A DNA stretch of 22,276 nt from Brevibacillus sp. Lineage in GTDB: Bacteria; Bacillota; Bacilli; Brevibacillales; Brevibacillaceae. Numbering within the stretch: position 1 is the stretch's first letter; every line of letters starts with the position of its first letter. The notes below the pieces were generated by a model, which saw only the letters and a program-made list of their open reading frames with translations, made no database searches and was not told the DNA's origin. The translations under genes were made by a program, and so were the position numbers. The stretch is taken from contig JARDZO010000055.1 of assembly GCA_029240815.1 (NCBI GenBank), positions 1-22,276 of the forward strand, in the 5' to 3' direction. Below, piece by piece: positions 16,352-22,276 of this stretch.

Positions 16352-17602
16352 TTACGATTGGGAAGATGGATGCTGTTCCTCAGGAATCATACGGAACAAG
16401 CGGATATACAGATACGCGCTGAACAGGGAGACAGCCAGAATGATCCCGAAGACGCCTACAGGCGACAGCCATTGAGAGATTCCGATGGTCAGGGGAGCAA
16501 TAAAGCGTCCGATGGAAAACTGCAGGGACGAAGCCCCCATATATTGTCCGCGGGCATCTTCTGGTGCGTATTTACTGATAAAGCTCTGAGCCACGGGAGT
16601 ACGAATCAACTCCCCCAGCGTCAGAATGGCCATACAGCCAAACAGCAGCCAGATGTTCGCGGTAAATGCCATCAGGAACATACCAAAGCCGTACAGGACC
16701 GATGAGATCACCATGCTGTTTCGGTCGCTCCAATGCTGGAACCATCGGGTTACGGGAAGGGTGAACAACACGACGAGCAAGCCGTTGAGCCCCATCAGCC
16801 AGCCGAATGCACTGGTCCCGCCGACGGTAAATGTCCAGTCTCCCCACCACAGCAGCGGTTGATTGGTTACATGCTCTTTTACGTATAAAGCCATGTACAT
16901 ATCAAGCTGCATAAAGGCGATGGCTACCAGGATACCGGCGCCGATGTAGAGAGCAAACACTTTGTCCCGGAAAATGACAGCGTATCCCTTGAATTGCTGG
17001 GAAAGGGAGAAGCGTTCTTTGGCTTTCTCCTTACGTACTTCGGCAGGCAAGGTTTCCTTAACCAGAAGGAAGATGGCACAGGCAAAGAGCAGCTCGATGA
17101 CCGTACAGACGAGCAACAGTTCAAAGCGGTAATGCACAAAGAAGAACGAGCCCAGCACGGGACCTGCTACTACCCCTATGTTCATCGCCGTGTAAAAGGT
17201 AGCAAATACAAGTCGACGATCTTCCTCCGTCGTCAAGTCAGCCACCATCGCGGAGCTGGCAGGCCAGTAGAGCGAGCTTGCAATGCCAATCCCGATGAAC
17301 GCAAAATAATCGACCAGAGGAGAGCCGGAAAAAGCAAACAGCGCAAACATGAGCGAAGACGTACAGAGCGAGAGCAGCATGGTCGGCTTGCGACCTGCCT
17401 TGTCTGCCAGATAGCCTCCGAAAAGATTGGACAGCATACCCAAAAGCGGCGGAACCATCAGCAAAACGCCCGCGACGTCCTTTCCGAACGAGTCGCTAAA
17501 GTATAGTGCCATAAACGGAAAGTACATCCAGAAAAAGGTGTGGGTAATAAGTTCGCCGAACAGACGCACTTTTAAATTCAAATCCCATGAACGCCAATGC
17601 AT
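16352..17602 (-). CDS. MFS transporter (drug:H+ antiporter-like)
   Basis: A 416-residue membrane transporter with about twelve hydrophobic segments. The family motif A between helices 2 and 3 reads GGYLADKAGRKPT (62-74). A motif C-like stretch is at VVAGPVLGSFFF in helix 5, as found in proton-driven drug exporters. The central cytoplasmic loop is the charged stretch around VKETLPAEVRKEKAKERF. Substrate cannot be inferred. ATG 17602 has GGAGGG 8 nt upstream. It is preceded by a 433-bp gap containing a structured leader and an intrinsic terminator on the same strand, which suggests expression controlled by attenuation. Confidence 0.9.
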   Translation of the reverse strand: MHWRSWDLNLKVRLFGELITHTFFWMYFPFMALYFSDSFGKDVAGVLLMVPPLLGMLSNLFGGYLADKAGRKPTMLLSLCTSSLMFALFAFSGSPLVDYFAFIGIGIASSLYWPASSAMVADLTTEEDRRLVFATFYTAMNIGVVAGPVLGSFFFVHYRFELLLVCTVIELLFACAIFLLVKETLPAEVRKEKAKERFSLSQQFKGYAVIFRDKVFALYIGAGILVAIAFMQLDMYMALYVKEHVTNQPLLWWGDWTFTVGGTSAFGWLMGLNGLLVVLFTLPVTRWFQHWSDRNSMVISSVLYGFGMFLMAFTANIWLLFGCMAILTLGELIRTPVAQSFISKYAPEDARGQYMGASSLQFSIGRFIAPLTIGISQWLSPVGVFGIILAVSLFSAYLYIRLFRMIPEEQHPSSQS

Positions 17603-17670
17603 GACAAGATCCCTCCATTCCTACCTGGTTCTATCTCTTTCGCAGGAGCCTTACAATACTTTTTGCACAA

Positions 17671-17719
17671 TAAAAAGCGCAAACGAGGAGAGAGGCAAAA
17701 GCTCTTCCGCTTGCGCTTT
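17671..17719 (-). terminator. Intrinsic terminator 70 bp upstream of the MFS start
   Basis: AAAGCGCAA (17674-17682) pairs with TTGCGCTTT (17711-17719), and an inner GGAGAG pairs with CTCTTCC with one bulge. On the minus strand the stem runs into TTTTTA. It points toward the MFS gene, so it either ends read-through from selD, ends a small RNA, or acts as an attenuator. Confidence 0.8.
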
Positions 17720-17935
17720 GGCGAACGATATACGGATAGGGGCGAAAATACCCAGCATTGCGAGGTTTGAAAAGACGGTTCCACACCTAGGTATGGCCCT
17801 CGAAAAACCGGTGCCCAAACATCCAATCGGAAAAAGACGGAAGCGGTTCTGGCATCCTGCAGTTTCTTGCTATAGGTGGTCGTTAAGAGGCAGTGCCCCT
17901 TATCAGAGGCCTACCTATGCGAAGATAACTACAGA
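17720..17935 (-). ncRNA. Candidate structured leader RNA upstream of the MFS gene
   Basis: The minus strand folds into several local helices. ATAGGT/ACCTAT (17913-17918 with 17872-17877) encloses a 7-bp hairpin, AAGGGGC/GCCTCTT, with a 3-nt loop (17885-17901). A second hairpin, CCATAC-CTAG-GTGTGG, lies at 17781-17796. Both hairpins have one G-U wobble that works only in minus-strand RNA. A terminator follows at 17671-17719. It matches no riboswitch consensus that I can recall. It could be a regulatory leader, a stand-alone small RNA or the 3' UTR of selD. Confidence 0.4.
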
Positions 17936-17939
17936 AATG

Positions 17940-17967
17940 ACCATAAACCAACACTCCCGTCTTTCAA
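17940..17967 (-). promoter_or_regulatory. Candidate promoter for the MFS leader RNA
   Basis: On the minus strand TTGAAA (complement of 17962-17967), 16 bp, TATGGT (complement of 17940-17945). Transcription would start near 17933, just before the structured leader. Confidence 0.4.
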
Positions 17968-18035
17968 AATTTTTGTACAGATCAACTCTTGTTGATTAGG
18001 ATACTTCAAAAGCAGGAACCGACGCAAGGGAAATT

Positions 18036-19097
18036 TTACAATTTATCGGAATTTACCTGGATGGTCCCTGGGTGGTTCGTAACGACCTCACCGATGATCT
18101 TTGCCCATTCGATTCCTTGGACGTGTAGCTCTTCCAATAGACGGGTTCCTTCTGCAGCGGGCACGCTAATCAACAGCCCTCCAGAGGTCACGGCATCACA
18201 CAAGATTAGACGATCGAGCTCATCCATGTCCTCAGGGAATTGCACGCGATCCTCTACCCAACGGAAGTTTGATTTACTTCCGCCGGGAATGATTCCTCGC
18301 TCTGCAAGTTCACGAGTCCCAGGCAACACAGGAACTTCATTCGCATAAAGCCGAATGCCCGATTGACTGCCTTCTGCCATTTCCAACGCGTGTCCTAACA
18401 GACCAAAACCAGTGACGTCCGTGCACGCATGTACCGGGAAGCTCTCCATGCATTCGGCTGCGTATTTGTTCAATGTCGCCATGACAGTCATGACAAGCTC
18501 GGTTTGTTCGACAGACAGGGCGTCGCGCTTGATCGCGGTCGTTTGGATACCGACACCGATCGGCTTGGTCAGGATCAGCACGTCTCCTGGTTTTGCTCCG
18601 GCATTGGTCAAAACGCGAGAGGGGTGTACCGTACCGGTGACGGCCAACCCAAATTTCGGTTCGGGATCATCGATGGAATGTCCCCCTACGAGCACCGCAC
18701 CTGCTTCCGCTACCTTGTCCGCAGCTCCACGCAGTATATCTGTCAGAATGGAAGGGTCCAGCTTGGAGATAGGGAATCCAACGATGTTCAGTACCGTTAT
18801 CGGTTTGCCGCCCATGGCAAAGACATCGCTGATGGCGTTGGCTGCGGCAATTTGCCCGAACCAATACGGATCGTCGACGATTGGGGTAAAGAAATCGAGC
18901 GTTTGTACAATGGCCAGGTCATCATTCAACTGAAACACACCGGCGTCATCCGAGGTTTCTACGCCCACTAAAAGACGTGGGTCACGCACGGCTGGGGCAG
19001 GCAAATTTTTCAGGACTGCTGACAAGGCGTCAGGGCTGATTTTGCACCCGCACCCGCCTTTTGTAGTGAGGGAAGTAAGTTTCACTTTTTCTGACAT
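18036..19097 (-). CDS. selD: Selenophosphate synthase (selenide, water dikinase)
   Basis: Makes selenophosphate, the activated selenium donor, from selenide and ATP; 353 residues. The flexible N-terminal active-site loop reads GGCGCK, with Cys16 and Lys19 matching the catalytic Cys17 and Lys20 of the E. coli enzyme; this is the Cys form, not the selenocysteine form. ATP-site motifs follow: ETSDDAGVF, QTLDFFTPIVDDPYWFGQIAAANA and SDVFAMGG, then VGGHSIDDPE and CTDVTGFGLLGH. ATG 19097 has AGGAGGCC upstream. It is divergent from mnmH across 93 bp, so both halves of the tRNA selenation pathway are together. No selA or selB is visible in this window. Confidence 0.97.
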   Translation of the reverse strand: MSEKVKLTSLTTKGGCGCKISPDALSAVLKNLPAPAVRDPRLLVGVETSDDAGVFQLNDDLAIVQTLDFFTPIVDDPYWFGQIAAANAISDVFAMGGKPITVLNIVGFPISKLDPSILTDILRGAADKVAEAGAVLVGGHSIDDPEPKFGLAVTGTVHPSRVLTNAGAKPGDVLILTKPIGVGIQTTAIKRDALSVEQTELVMTVMATLNKYAAECMESFPVHACTDVTGFGLLGHALEMAEGSQSGIRLYANEVPVLPGTRELAERGIIPGGSKSNFRWVEDRVQFPEDMDELDRLILCDAVTSGGLLISVPAAEGTRLLEELHVQGIEWAKIIGEVVTNHPGTIQVNSDKL

Positions 19098-19120
19098 GTT
19101 ATGGCCTCCTGGCTAACGAG

Positions 19121-19149
19121 GTATAATAATAGAATATCTGAAAATTCAA
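19121..19149 (-). promoter_or_regulatory. Promoter for selD
   Basis: On the minus strand TTGAAT (complement of 19144-19149), 17 bp, TTATAC (complement of 19121-19126), about 23 bp before the start codon region. It is a good sigma-A match in the selD/mnmH divergent gap. I find no equally good promoter for mnmH on the other strand. Confidence 0.55.
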
Positions 19150-19190
19150 GTAGACAAATCTAGCATAACAGAAGTTAGGGTGACATAACA

Positions 19191-20252
19191 TTGCATGAGA
19201 TAACCGTTCAGGAATTGTTGGTCAAAGGATATGCGAATTTGGTAGACGTCCGGTCACCGGGAGAGTTCGCCAGGGAGTCGATTCCCGGGGCGGTCAACAT
19301 CCCCTTATTTAGCAATGAAGAACGAGCACTGGTAGGGACGACATACAAGCGAGAAGGACAGGTCGCCGCTCAATGGTTGGGTATGCAGATTGTTTCTCCC
19401 AAAATGGAAGCGATCATGCAAGCGATTCGACAGCGGGGAGAGGAATGGGGAGAACCACCTACGATCTTTTGCTGGCGAGGTGGTATGCGCAGCAGGGCCA
19501 TGGCGACGTTCGCTACCTTTTCGGGTCTGCGAGTTCGGCGATTGCAAGGCGGGTATCGGGCGTACCGTCAGCACGTACTGGAAACGATCGAGCCGTATGA
19601 ATTGCAAGTCCCCGTCTTCTTGCTACACGGTATGACGGGTGTCGGGAAAACAGAACTACTCAGAAGATTAGAGGAAAACGGATACCCTGTCCTCGACTTG
19701 GAGCGAATGGCAGGACATCGTGGCTCGGTTTTTGGGCATATCGGGAAAGGCAAGCCGGCCAATCAGAAGATGTTTGATGCCCGTTTGTTTGAAACGCTGC
19801 AAAGGAATCGGGATGCATCCCTCTTTGTGATGGAAGCGGAGAGTAGGCGGATTGGGAATGCTATTTTGCCCCCTTTCTTGATCGATGCCAAGAAGCTGGC
19901 CATCCATATTCAAGTCACGGCACCACTTGAGACGCGTGTCCAGCGAATTTACGAAGAATATGTGGTCCCGTTTTCATGGCGTCCCGACTTTGCAGAAAAA
20001 GTGGAGCTGTCGTACGCCTCAATCGCCAGGAGAATACCTACCGAGCAGGGAGCGCTCTTGCGGGAGGCTCTCGTCAGCAGGGATTATCGCTCAGCTATCG
20101 CCTTGCTTTTGGTCCATTATTACGACCCTCGGTATCAAAACAAGCAGAGTGAGTACGTGGAAAGGCTAGAACACCATGTGGACGCGACGGATTTGGAAAA
20201 AGCGGTACTAGAAATCGATGCGATAATTGAAAAAAGTCTGCCCATTCGGTAA
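19191..20252 (+). CDS. mnmH: tRNA 2-selenouridine synthase
   Basis: Replaces sulfur with selenium in 2-thiouridine at the tRNA wobble position, using selenophosphate from SelD; also called SelU or YbbB. It has 353 residues. The N-terminal rhodanese domain (about 1-130) includes LVDVRSPGEF and the active-site loop FCWRGGMRS, with catalytic Cys94. The C-terminal domain has a P-loop, GMTGVGKT (147-154), then the family motifs HRGSVFG and NQKMFDARLFE. The start is a TTG at 19191, with AGGGTGA about 8 nt upstream; the nearby ATG at 19195 is out of frame. It is divergent from selD. Its last codons contain the promoter of the next gene. Confidence 0.95.
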   Translation: MHEITVQELLVKGYANLVDVRSPGEFARESIPGAVNIPLFSNEERALVGTTYKREGQVAAQWLGMQIVSPKMEAIMQAIRQRGEEWGEPPTIFCWRGGMRSRAMATFATFSGLRVRRLQGGYRAYRQHVLETIEPYELQVPVFLLHGMTGVGKTELLRRLEENGYPVLDLERMAGHRGSVFGHIGKGKPANQKMFDARLFETLQRNRDASLFVMEAESRRIGNAILPPFLIDAKKLAIHIQVTAPLETRVQRIYEEYVVPFSWRPDFAEKVELSYASIARRIPTEQGALLREALVSRDYRSAIALLLVHYYDPRYQNKQSEYVERLEHHVDATDLEKAVLEIDAIIEKSLPIR

Positions 20253-20269
20253 AATATATTTTATCAAAT
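20227..20269 (+). promoter_or_regulatory. Promoter with overlapping palindrome for the M29 aminopeptidase gene
   Basis: TTGAAA (20227-20232), 17 bp, TAAAAT (20250-20255) is a strong sigma-A match inside the last codons of mnmH. The -10 box begins a perfect 14-bp palindrome, TAAAATATATTTTA (20250-20263), followed by TCAAAT. The layout copies that at 8954-8995. Confidence 0.6.
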
Positions 20270-20293
20270 ATTAGGAACGTGGGGGGAGAACGT

Positions 20294-21406
20294 ATGTTGG
20301 ATTCGCGATTGGTCAAACTGGCTGAAAATTTGTTGAGCCACTCGGTTCGCCTGGAAGAAAAGGAAAGCTTGCTGATTGAAGTTCGGGGAGAAGGTCATGC
20401 GCTTGCCAAGGAATTGGTGAAACAAGCGTACGACAAAGGAGCTTATCCGTTTGTTCGAATCATCGACCCGACCATTCAGCGTGAACTGATGATGGGTGCC
20501 AGCGAAGAGCGCGCTGCCCATCTGGCGAAGTGGGAAGAGCCAATGTACAAGGATCTGGATACGTACATCGTCATCAATGGCCCCGCAAACGATAGCGAGA
20601 TGTCAGATGTACCGGTTGAGCGCCGCCGCGCCCATCAAAAGGTGATGCAGGACCTGAACGATTTCCTGATCTCGAACGTTCGTTGGACACTCCTTAATTA
20701 TCCGACTGCCGCGATGGCACAGAGCGCAAACATGTCGACGGAAGCGTTTGAAGACTTTTATTTCGACGTCTGCTCTGTTGATTACAAAAAGATGCACGAA
20801 TCATTCTTGCCGCTAAAGGATCTGATGGATCGCACGGACAAGGTACGCCTTGTTGGAAAGGGCACAGACCTGACCTTCTCCATCAAGGACATCCCAAACG
20901 TCATATGCTCTGGATTGCGCAACATTCCGGATGGAGAGATTTTCACAGCACCTGTGCGTGATTCCGTGAACGGGAAAATTACGTTCAATACGGCAACGAG
21001 TTACATGGGTACCAAGTTTGAAAATGTCAGCCTGACCTTCGAACACGGCAAAATCGTCGAAGCGACTGCCAATAACACAGATAAGCTAAAACAAATCTTT
21101 GATACAGACGAAGGAGCGCGCTACATCGGGGAATTTGCGATCGGCGTTCACCCGTACATTTTACATCCAATGAACGACATTTTATTCGATGAGAAAATTG
21201 CAGGCAGCTTCCACTTCACACCGGGTCGTGCCTATGACAACGCGGATAACGGCAACCGCAGCCAAATCCACTGGGACATGGTGAACATCCAGCGTCCAGA
21301 GTACGGCGGCGGAGAAATCTGGTTTGACGACGTGTTGATCCGAAAAGACGGTCTATTCGTATTGCCAGAGCTGCAAGGACTGAATCCGGAAAATCTAAAG
21401 GGATAA
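20294..21406 (+). CDS. M29 family metallo-aminopeptidase (AmpS/PepS type)
   Basis: Removes N-terminal amino acids from peptides in the cytoplasm using metal ions; 370 residues, near the usual 370-410. Family features include GEIFTAPVRDSVNG near 214-227 (metal-ligand Glu215 by family comparison), YIGEFAIG with Glu280, SFHFTPG with His307, and QIHWDMV with His326 and Asp328, the expected metal ligands. ATG 20294 follows GGGGGGAG; an upstream in-frame GTG at 20279 overlaps that site and is not used. It lies 41 bp after mnmH but has its own promoter. A hairpin terminator follows 25 bp after the stop. It could finish degradation of peptides taken up by the importer. Confidence 0.93.
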   Translation: MLDSRLVKLAENLLSHSVRLEEKESLLIEVRGEGHALAKELVKQAYDKGAYPFVRIIDPTIQRELMMGASEERAAHLAKWEEPMYKDLDTYIVINGPANDSEMSDVPVERRRAHQKVMQDLNDFLISNVRWTLLNYPTAAMAQSANMSTEAFEDFYFDVCSVDYKKMHESFLPLKDLMDRTDKVRLVGKGTDLTFSIKDIPNVICSGLRNIPDGEIFTAPVRDSVNGKITFNTATSYMGTKFENVSLTFEHGKIVEATANNTDKLKQIFDTDEGARYIGEFAIGVHPYILHPMNDILFDEKIAGSFHFTPGRAYDNADNGNRSQIHWDMVNIQRPEYGGGEIWFDDVLIRKDGLFVLPELQGLNPENLKG

Positions 21407-21431
21407 TGTAACTCGTAGATGTGATTGAATC

Positions 21432-21464
21432 AAAGCCATCATGCCAAGCATGGTGGCTTTTATG
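21432..21464 (+). terminator. Intrinsic terminator after the aminopeptidase gene
   Basis: AAAGCCATCATGC (21432-21444) pairs with GCATGGTGGCTTT (21448-21460), 13 bp with one wobble and a 3-nt loop, followed by TTAT. It ends about 70 bp before the first clear helix of element copy B. Confidence 0.85.
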
Positions 21465-21643
21465 ATCAAAAGGGACTTACCAACATTGCGGAGGTTAGGA
21501 GTAGCAGGTTTCCGATCTGCGCTCCGATCTTTACCCACCGAACACAAGCTATCGCTCGCGTTCGGCGGGGCCCCGTTTACACCCTACGTAGAAGTTTAGA
21601 CTGTCCATTCCACAACGATTCACGGGGAAGCGGTAAAGTAGGT

Positions 21644-21676
21644 GTCGCTCCGCCTGGAAACCTGCTTCTCCAGCGA
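21644..21676 (+). repeat. 5' module block, copy B
   Basis: Partner of 15028-15060: the first 18 nt are identical and 29 of 33 positions match. It forms the loop and 3' side of the nested hairpin at 21610-21686. Confidence 0.8.
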
Positions 21677-21820
21677 GCTGTTGTGGTTTCTAGCTACCTG
21701 GTATTAAGAGGTTCAAGGGAGCAAAAAAATTCCCCAATCGTTGGGCTTCGAAGGACATGGGTGAATCAAGCGAAGAACGAAGTCGTCAAATACGTGCAAT
21801 TGGAAAAGCCAAAGTTGGCC

Positions 21821-22026
21821 GAGGAAAAAGGGGAAATAAGCGGAAGATCTTAGGAACACCAACCAAGGCGCAATGGAAAAAACGAAACAAGGTTTTAAGC
21901 GTCCACCTCTGAAAAGCTCCCCGAGGCGGCTGCTTTGGACGCGGTTTCGTTTTTTACATGGAGCCGGACAGGGATGACCCCCAGTAGGTGTTCCTATGAA
22001 GCTGGAGCGTTTTCTCCTTTTTCCTC
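21821..22026 (+). ncRNA. 3' domain of structured element, copy B
   Basis: Outer helix: 21821-21836 pairs with 22011-22026, 16 bp with one G-U at the same place as in copy A. Second helix: 21877-21888 pairs with 21944-21955, 12 uninterrupted bp. Third helix: GCGTCCA (21899-21905) pairs with TGGACGC (21936-21942). Shared blocks are GGAGCCG (21960-21966) and CAGGGATGACCCC (21969-21981). In the second helix two G-C pairs of copy A are A-T here, and the A-A mismatch is C-G. Confidence 0.65.
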
Positions 22027-22127
22027 TCCTCCACTATGACCAAGTGGAAAAAAGGAAGCGGGTGTAATTCTCGTGTTTTTCTAAGCATACTAGGATTAGC
22101 AGATAAAATTGAAAGGTGGAATCATTT

Positions 22128-22276
22128 ATGTGGGCAAGCAAATGGATCGGCATTCTGGGGAGCATGATCTGGGGCATCGGAATGAGTGGAACAGGGCTCG
22201 CTGTTCCTACACCAGAGGCAAGTCAGATTGCTCCTGCCCCAGCTGTCTATGAGGAGCTGAAAGTAGCGAGACAGGA
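22128..22276 (+). CDS. Secreted protein, N-terminal fragment
   Basis: The first 49 codons of a gene that runs off the right edge. ATG 22128 has AAAGGTGG about 8 nt upstream. Residues 1-25 form a likely signal peptide (MWASKW, glycine-rich hydrophobic core, LAVP). A proline/alanine-rich stretch (TPEASQIAPAPA) follows, leading into YEELKVARQ. No domain can be named from this much. The gene lies directly downstream of element copy B on the same strand, so the element could form part of its leader, although copy A has no such downstream partner. Confidence 0.65.
   Translation, partial: MWASKWIGILGSMIWGIGMSGTGLAVPTPEASQIAPAPAVYEELKVARQ

Larger units (their letters stand above)
21534..22083 (+). 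ncRNA. Large structured non-coding element, copy B
   Basis: A gene-free stretch of about 550 bp with the same two modules as 14926-15577, in the same order and strand. A 10-bp hairpin comes first (21534-21543 with 21560-21569, one mismatch). Then a nested hairpin: CCACAAC/GTTGTGG (21610-21616, 21680-21686), GGGGAAGC/GCTTCTCC (21624-21631, 21664-21671, one G-U) and AGGT/ACCT, presenting the GTCGCTCCGCCTGGAA loop. The middle is shorter than in copy A. The 3' domain is 21821-22026, and a hairpin CCACT/AGTGG (22031-22047) follows at the same position as in copy A. A 142-codon open frame crosses it but has no domain or composition of a real protein. It ends about 45 bp before the next gene. Confidence 0.55.

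Noticed and set aside
17778..17792. T-box-like sequence (AGGTGTGGAACCG on the minus strand) in the MFS leader
   Set aside because: It resembles the T-box consensus but has an inserted base, and it does not pair with the 5' arm of the following terminator as a T-box antiterminator should.
17578..17826. 82-codon minus-strand frame running through the terminator into the MFS start
   Set aside because: TTG start without a ribosome site, and it crosses a strong intrinsic terminator. A 22-codon frame at 17787-17855 was also considered as a leader peptide and dropped for lack of a proper ribosome site.
21425..21853. 142-codon open frame across the 5' part of element copy B
   Set aside because: It has no ribosome site, begins inside a terminator hairpin, has no recognisable domain, and the matching frame is not kept in copy A. 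It is best explained by the absence of stops in structured sequence.

Overview
The window looks like chromosome from a Gram-positive, low-to-mid-GC Firmicute of the Brevibacillus/Paenibacillaceae type. The evidence is strong AGGAGG-type ribosome sites, GTG/TTG starts, a lipoprotein solute-binding protein, an SLH-domain cell-surface protein with a DUF4855 tail, and copper-amine-oxidase 'stalk' and M29 aminopeptidase genes. The genus is an inference from gene content; no rRNA gene is present. I see no tRNA, CRISPR array, phage gene or transposase.

Layout. 1-5969: the end of an M20 amidohydrolase gene, then a complete five-gene oligopeptide/dipeptide ABC importer (binding protein, two permeases, two ATPases) on the + strand, closed by a bidirectional terminator. 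6037-10741: housekeeping genes on both strands: a stalk-domain secreted protein (-), a possible 51-residue membrane peptide (-), uracil-DNA glycosylase (+), thiamine pyrophosphokinase and a 2Fe-2S ferredoxin (-), a GNAT acetyltransferase (+) and an Fpg/Nei-type DNA glycosylase (-). 10938-14823: a THUMP/UPF0020 RNA methyltransferase and a large SLH/DUF4855 surface protein (+). 15576-17602: a DUF1643-like protein and an MFS transporter (-). 18036-20252: divergent selD and mnmH, the pair that makes selenophosphate and places selenium in tRNA wobble uridine. 20294-21406: an M29 aminopeptidase with its own promoter. 22128-end: the start of a secreted protein gene.

The most interesting content is non-coding. 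Two stretches without genes (about 14926-15577 and 21534-22083) are diverged copies of one large structured element in the same orientation. Each has a 5' hairpin carrying an identical 18-nt block (GTCGCTCCGCCTGGAAAC), a variable middle, and a 3' domain of about 200 nt closed by a 15-16 bp long-range helix that encloses two stacked helices. One inner helix has compensatory base changes between the copies, and G-U wobbles fit only + strand RNA. Each copy starts just after the intrinsic terminator of the upstream gene, and neither carries a protein gene. I do not recognise the family; an undescribed ornate or mobile RNA is the leading idea. A second candidate RNA is a structured 260-330 nt leader with an intrinsic terminator on the minus strand upstream of the MFS gene (17671-17940). 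The GNAT and aminopeptidase genes also share nearly the same promoter-palindrome sequence.
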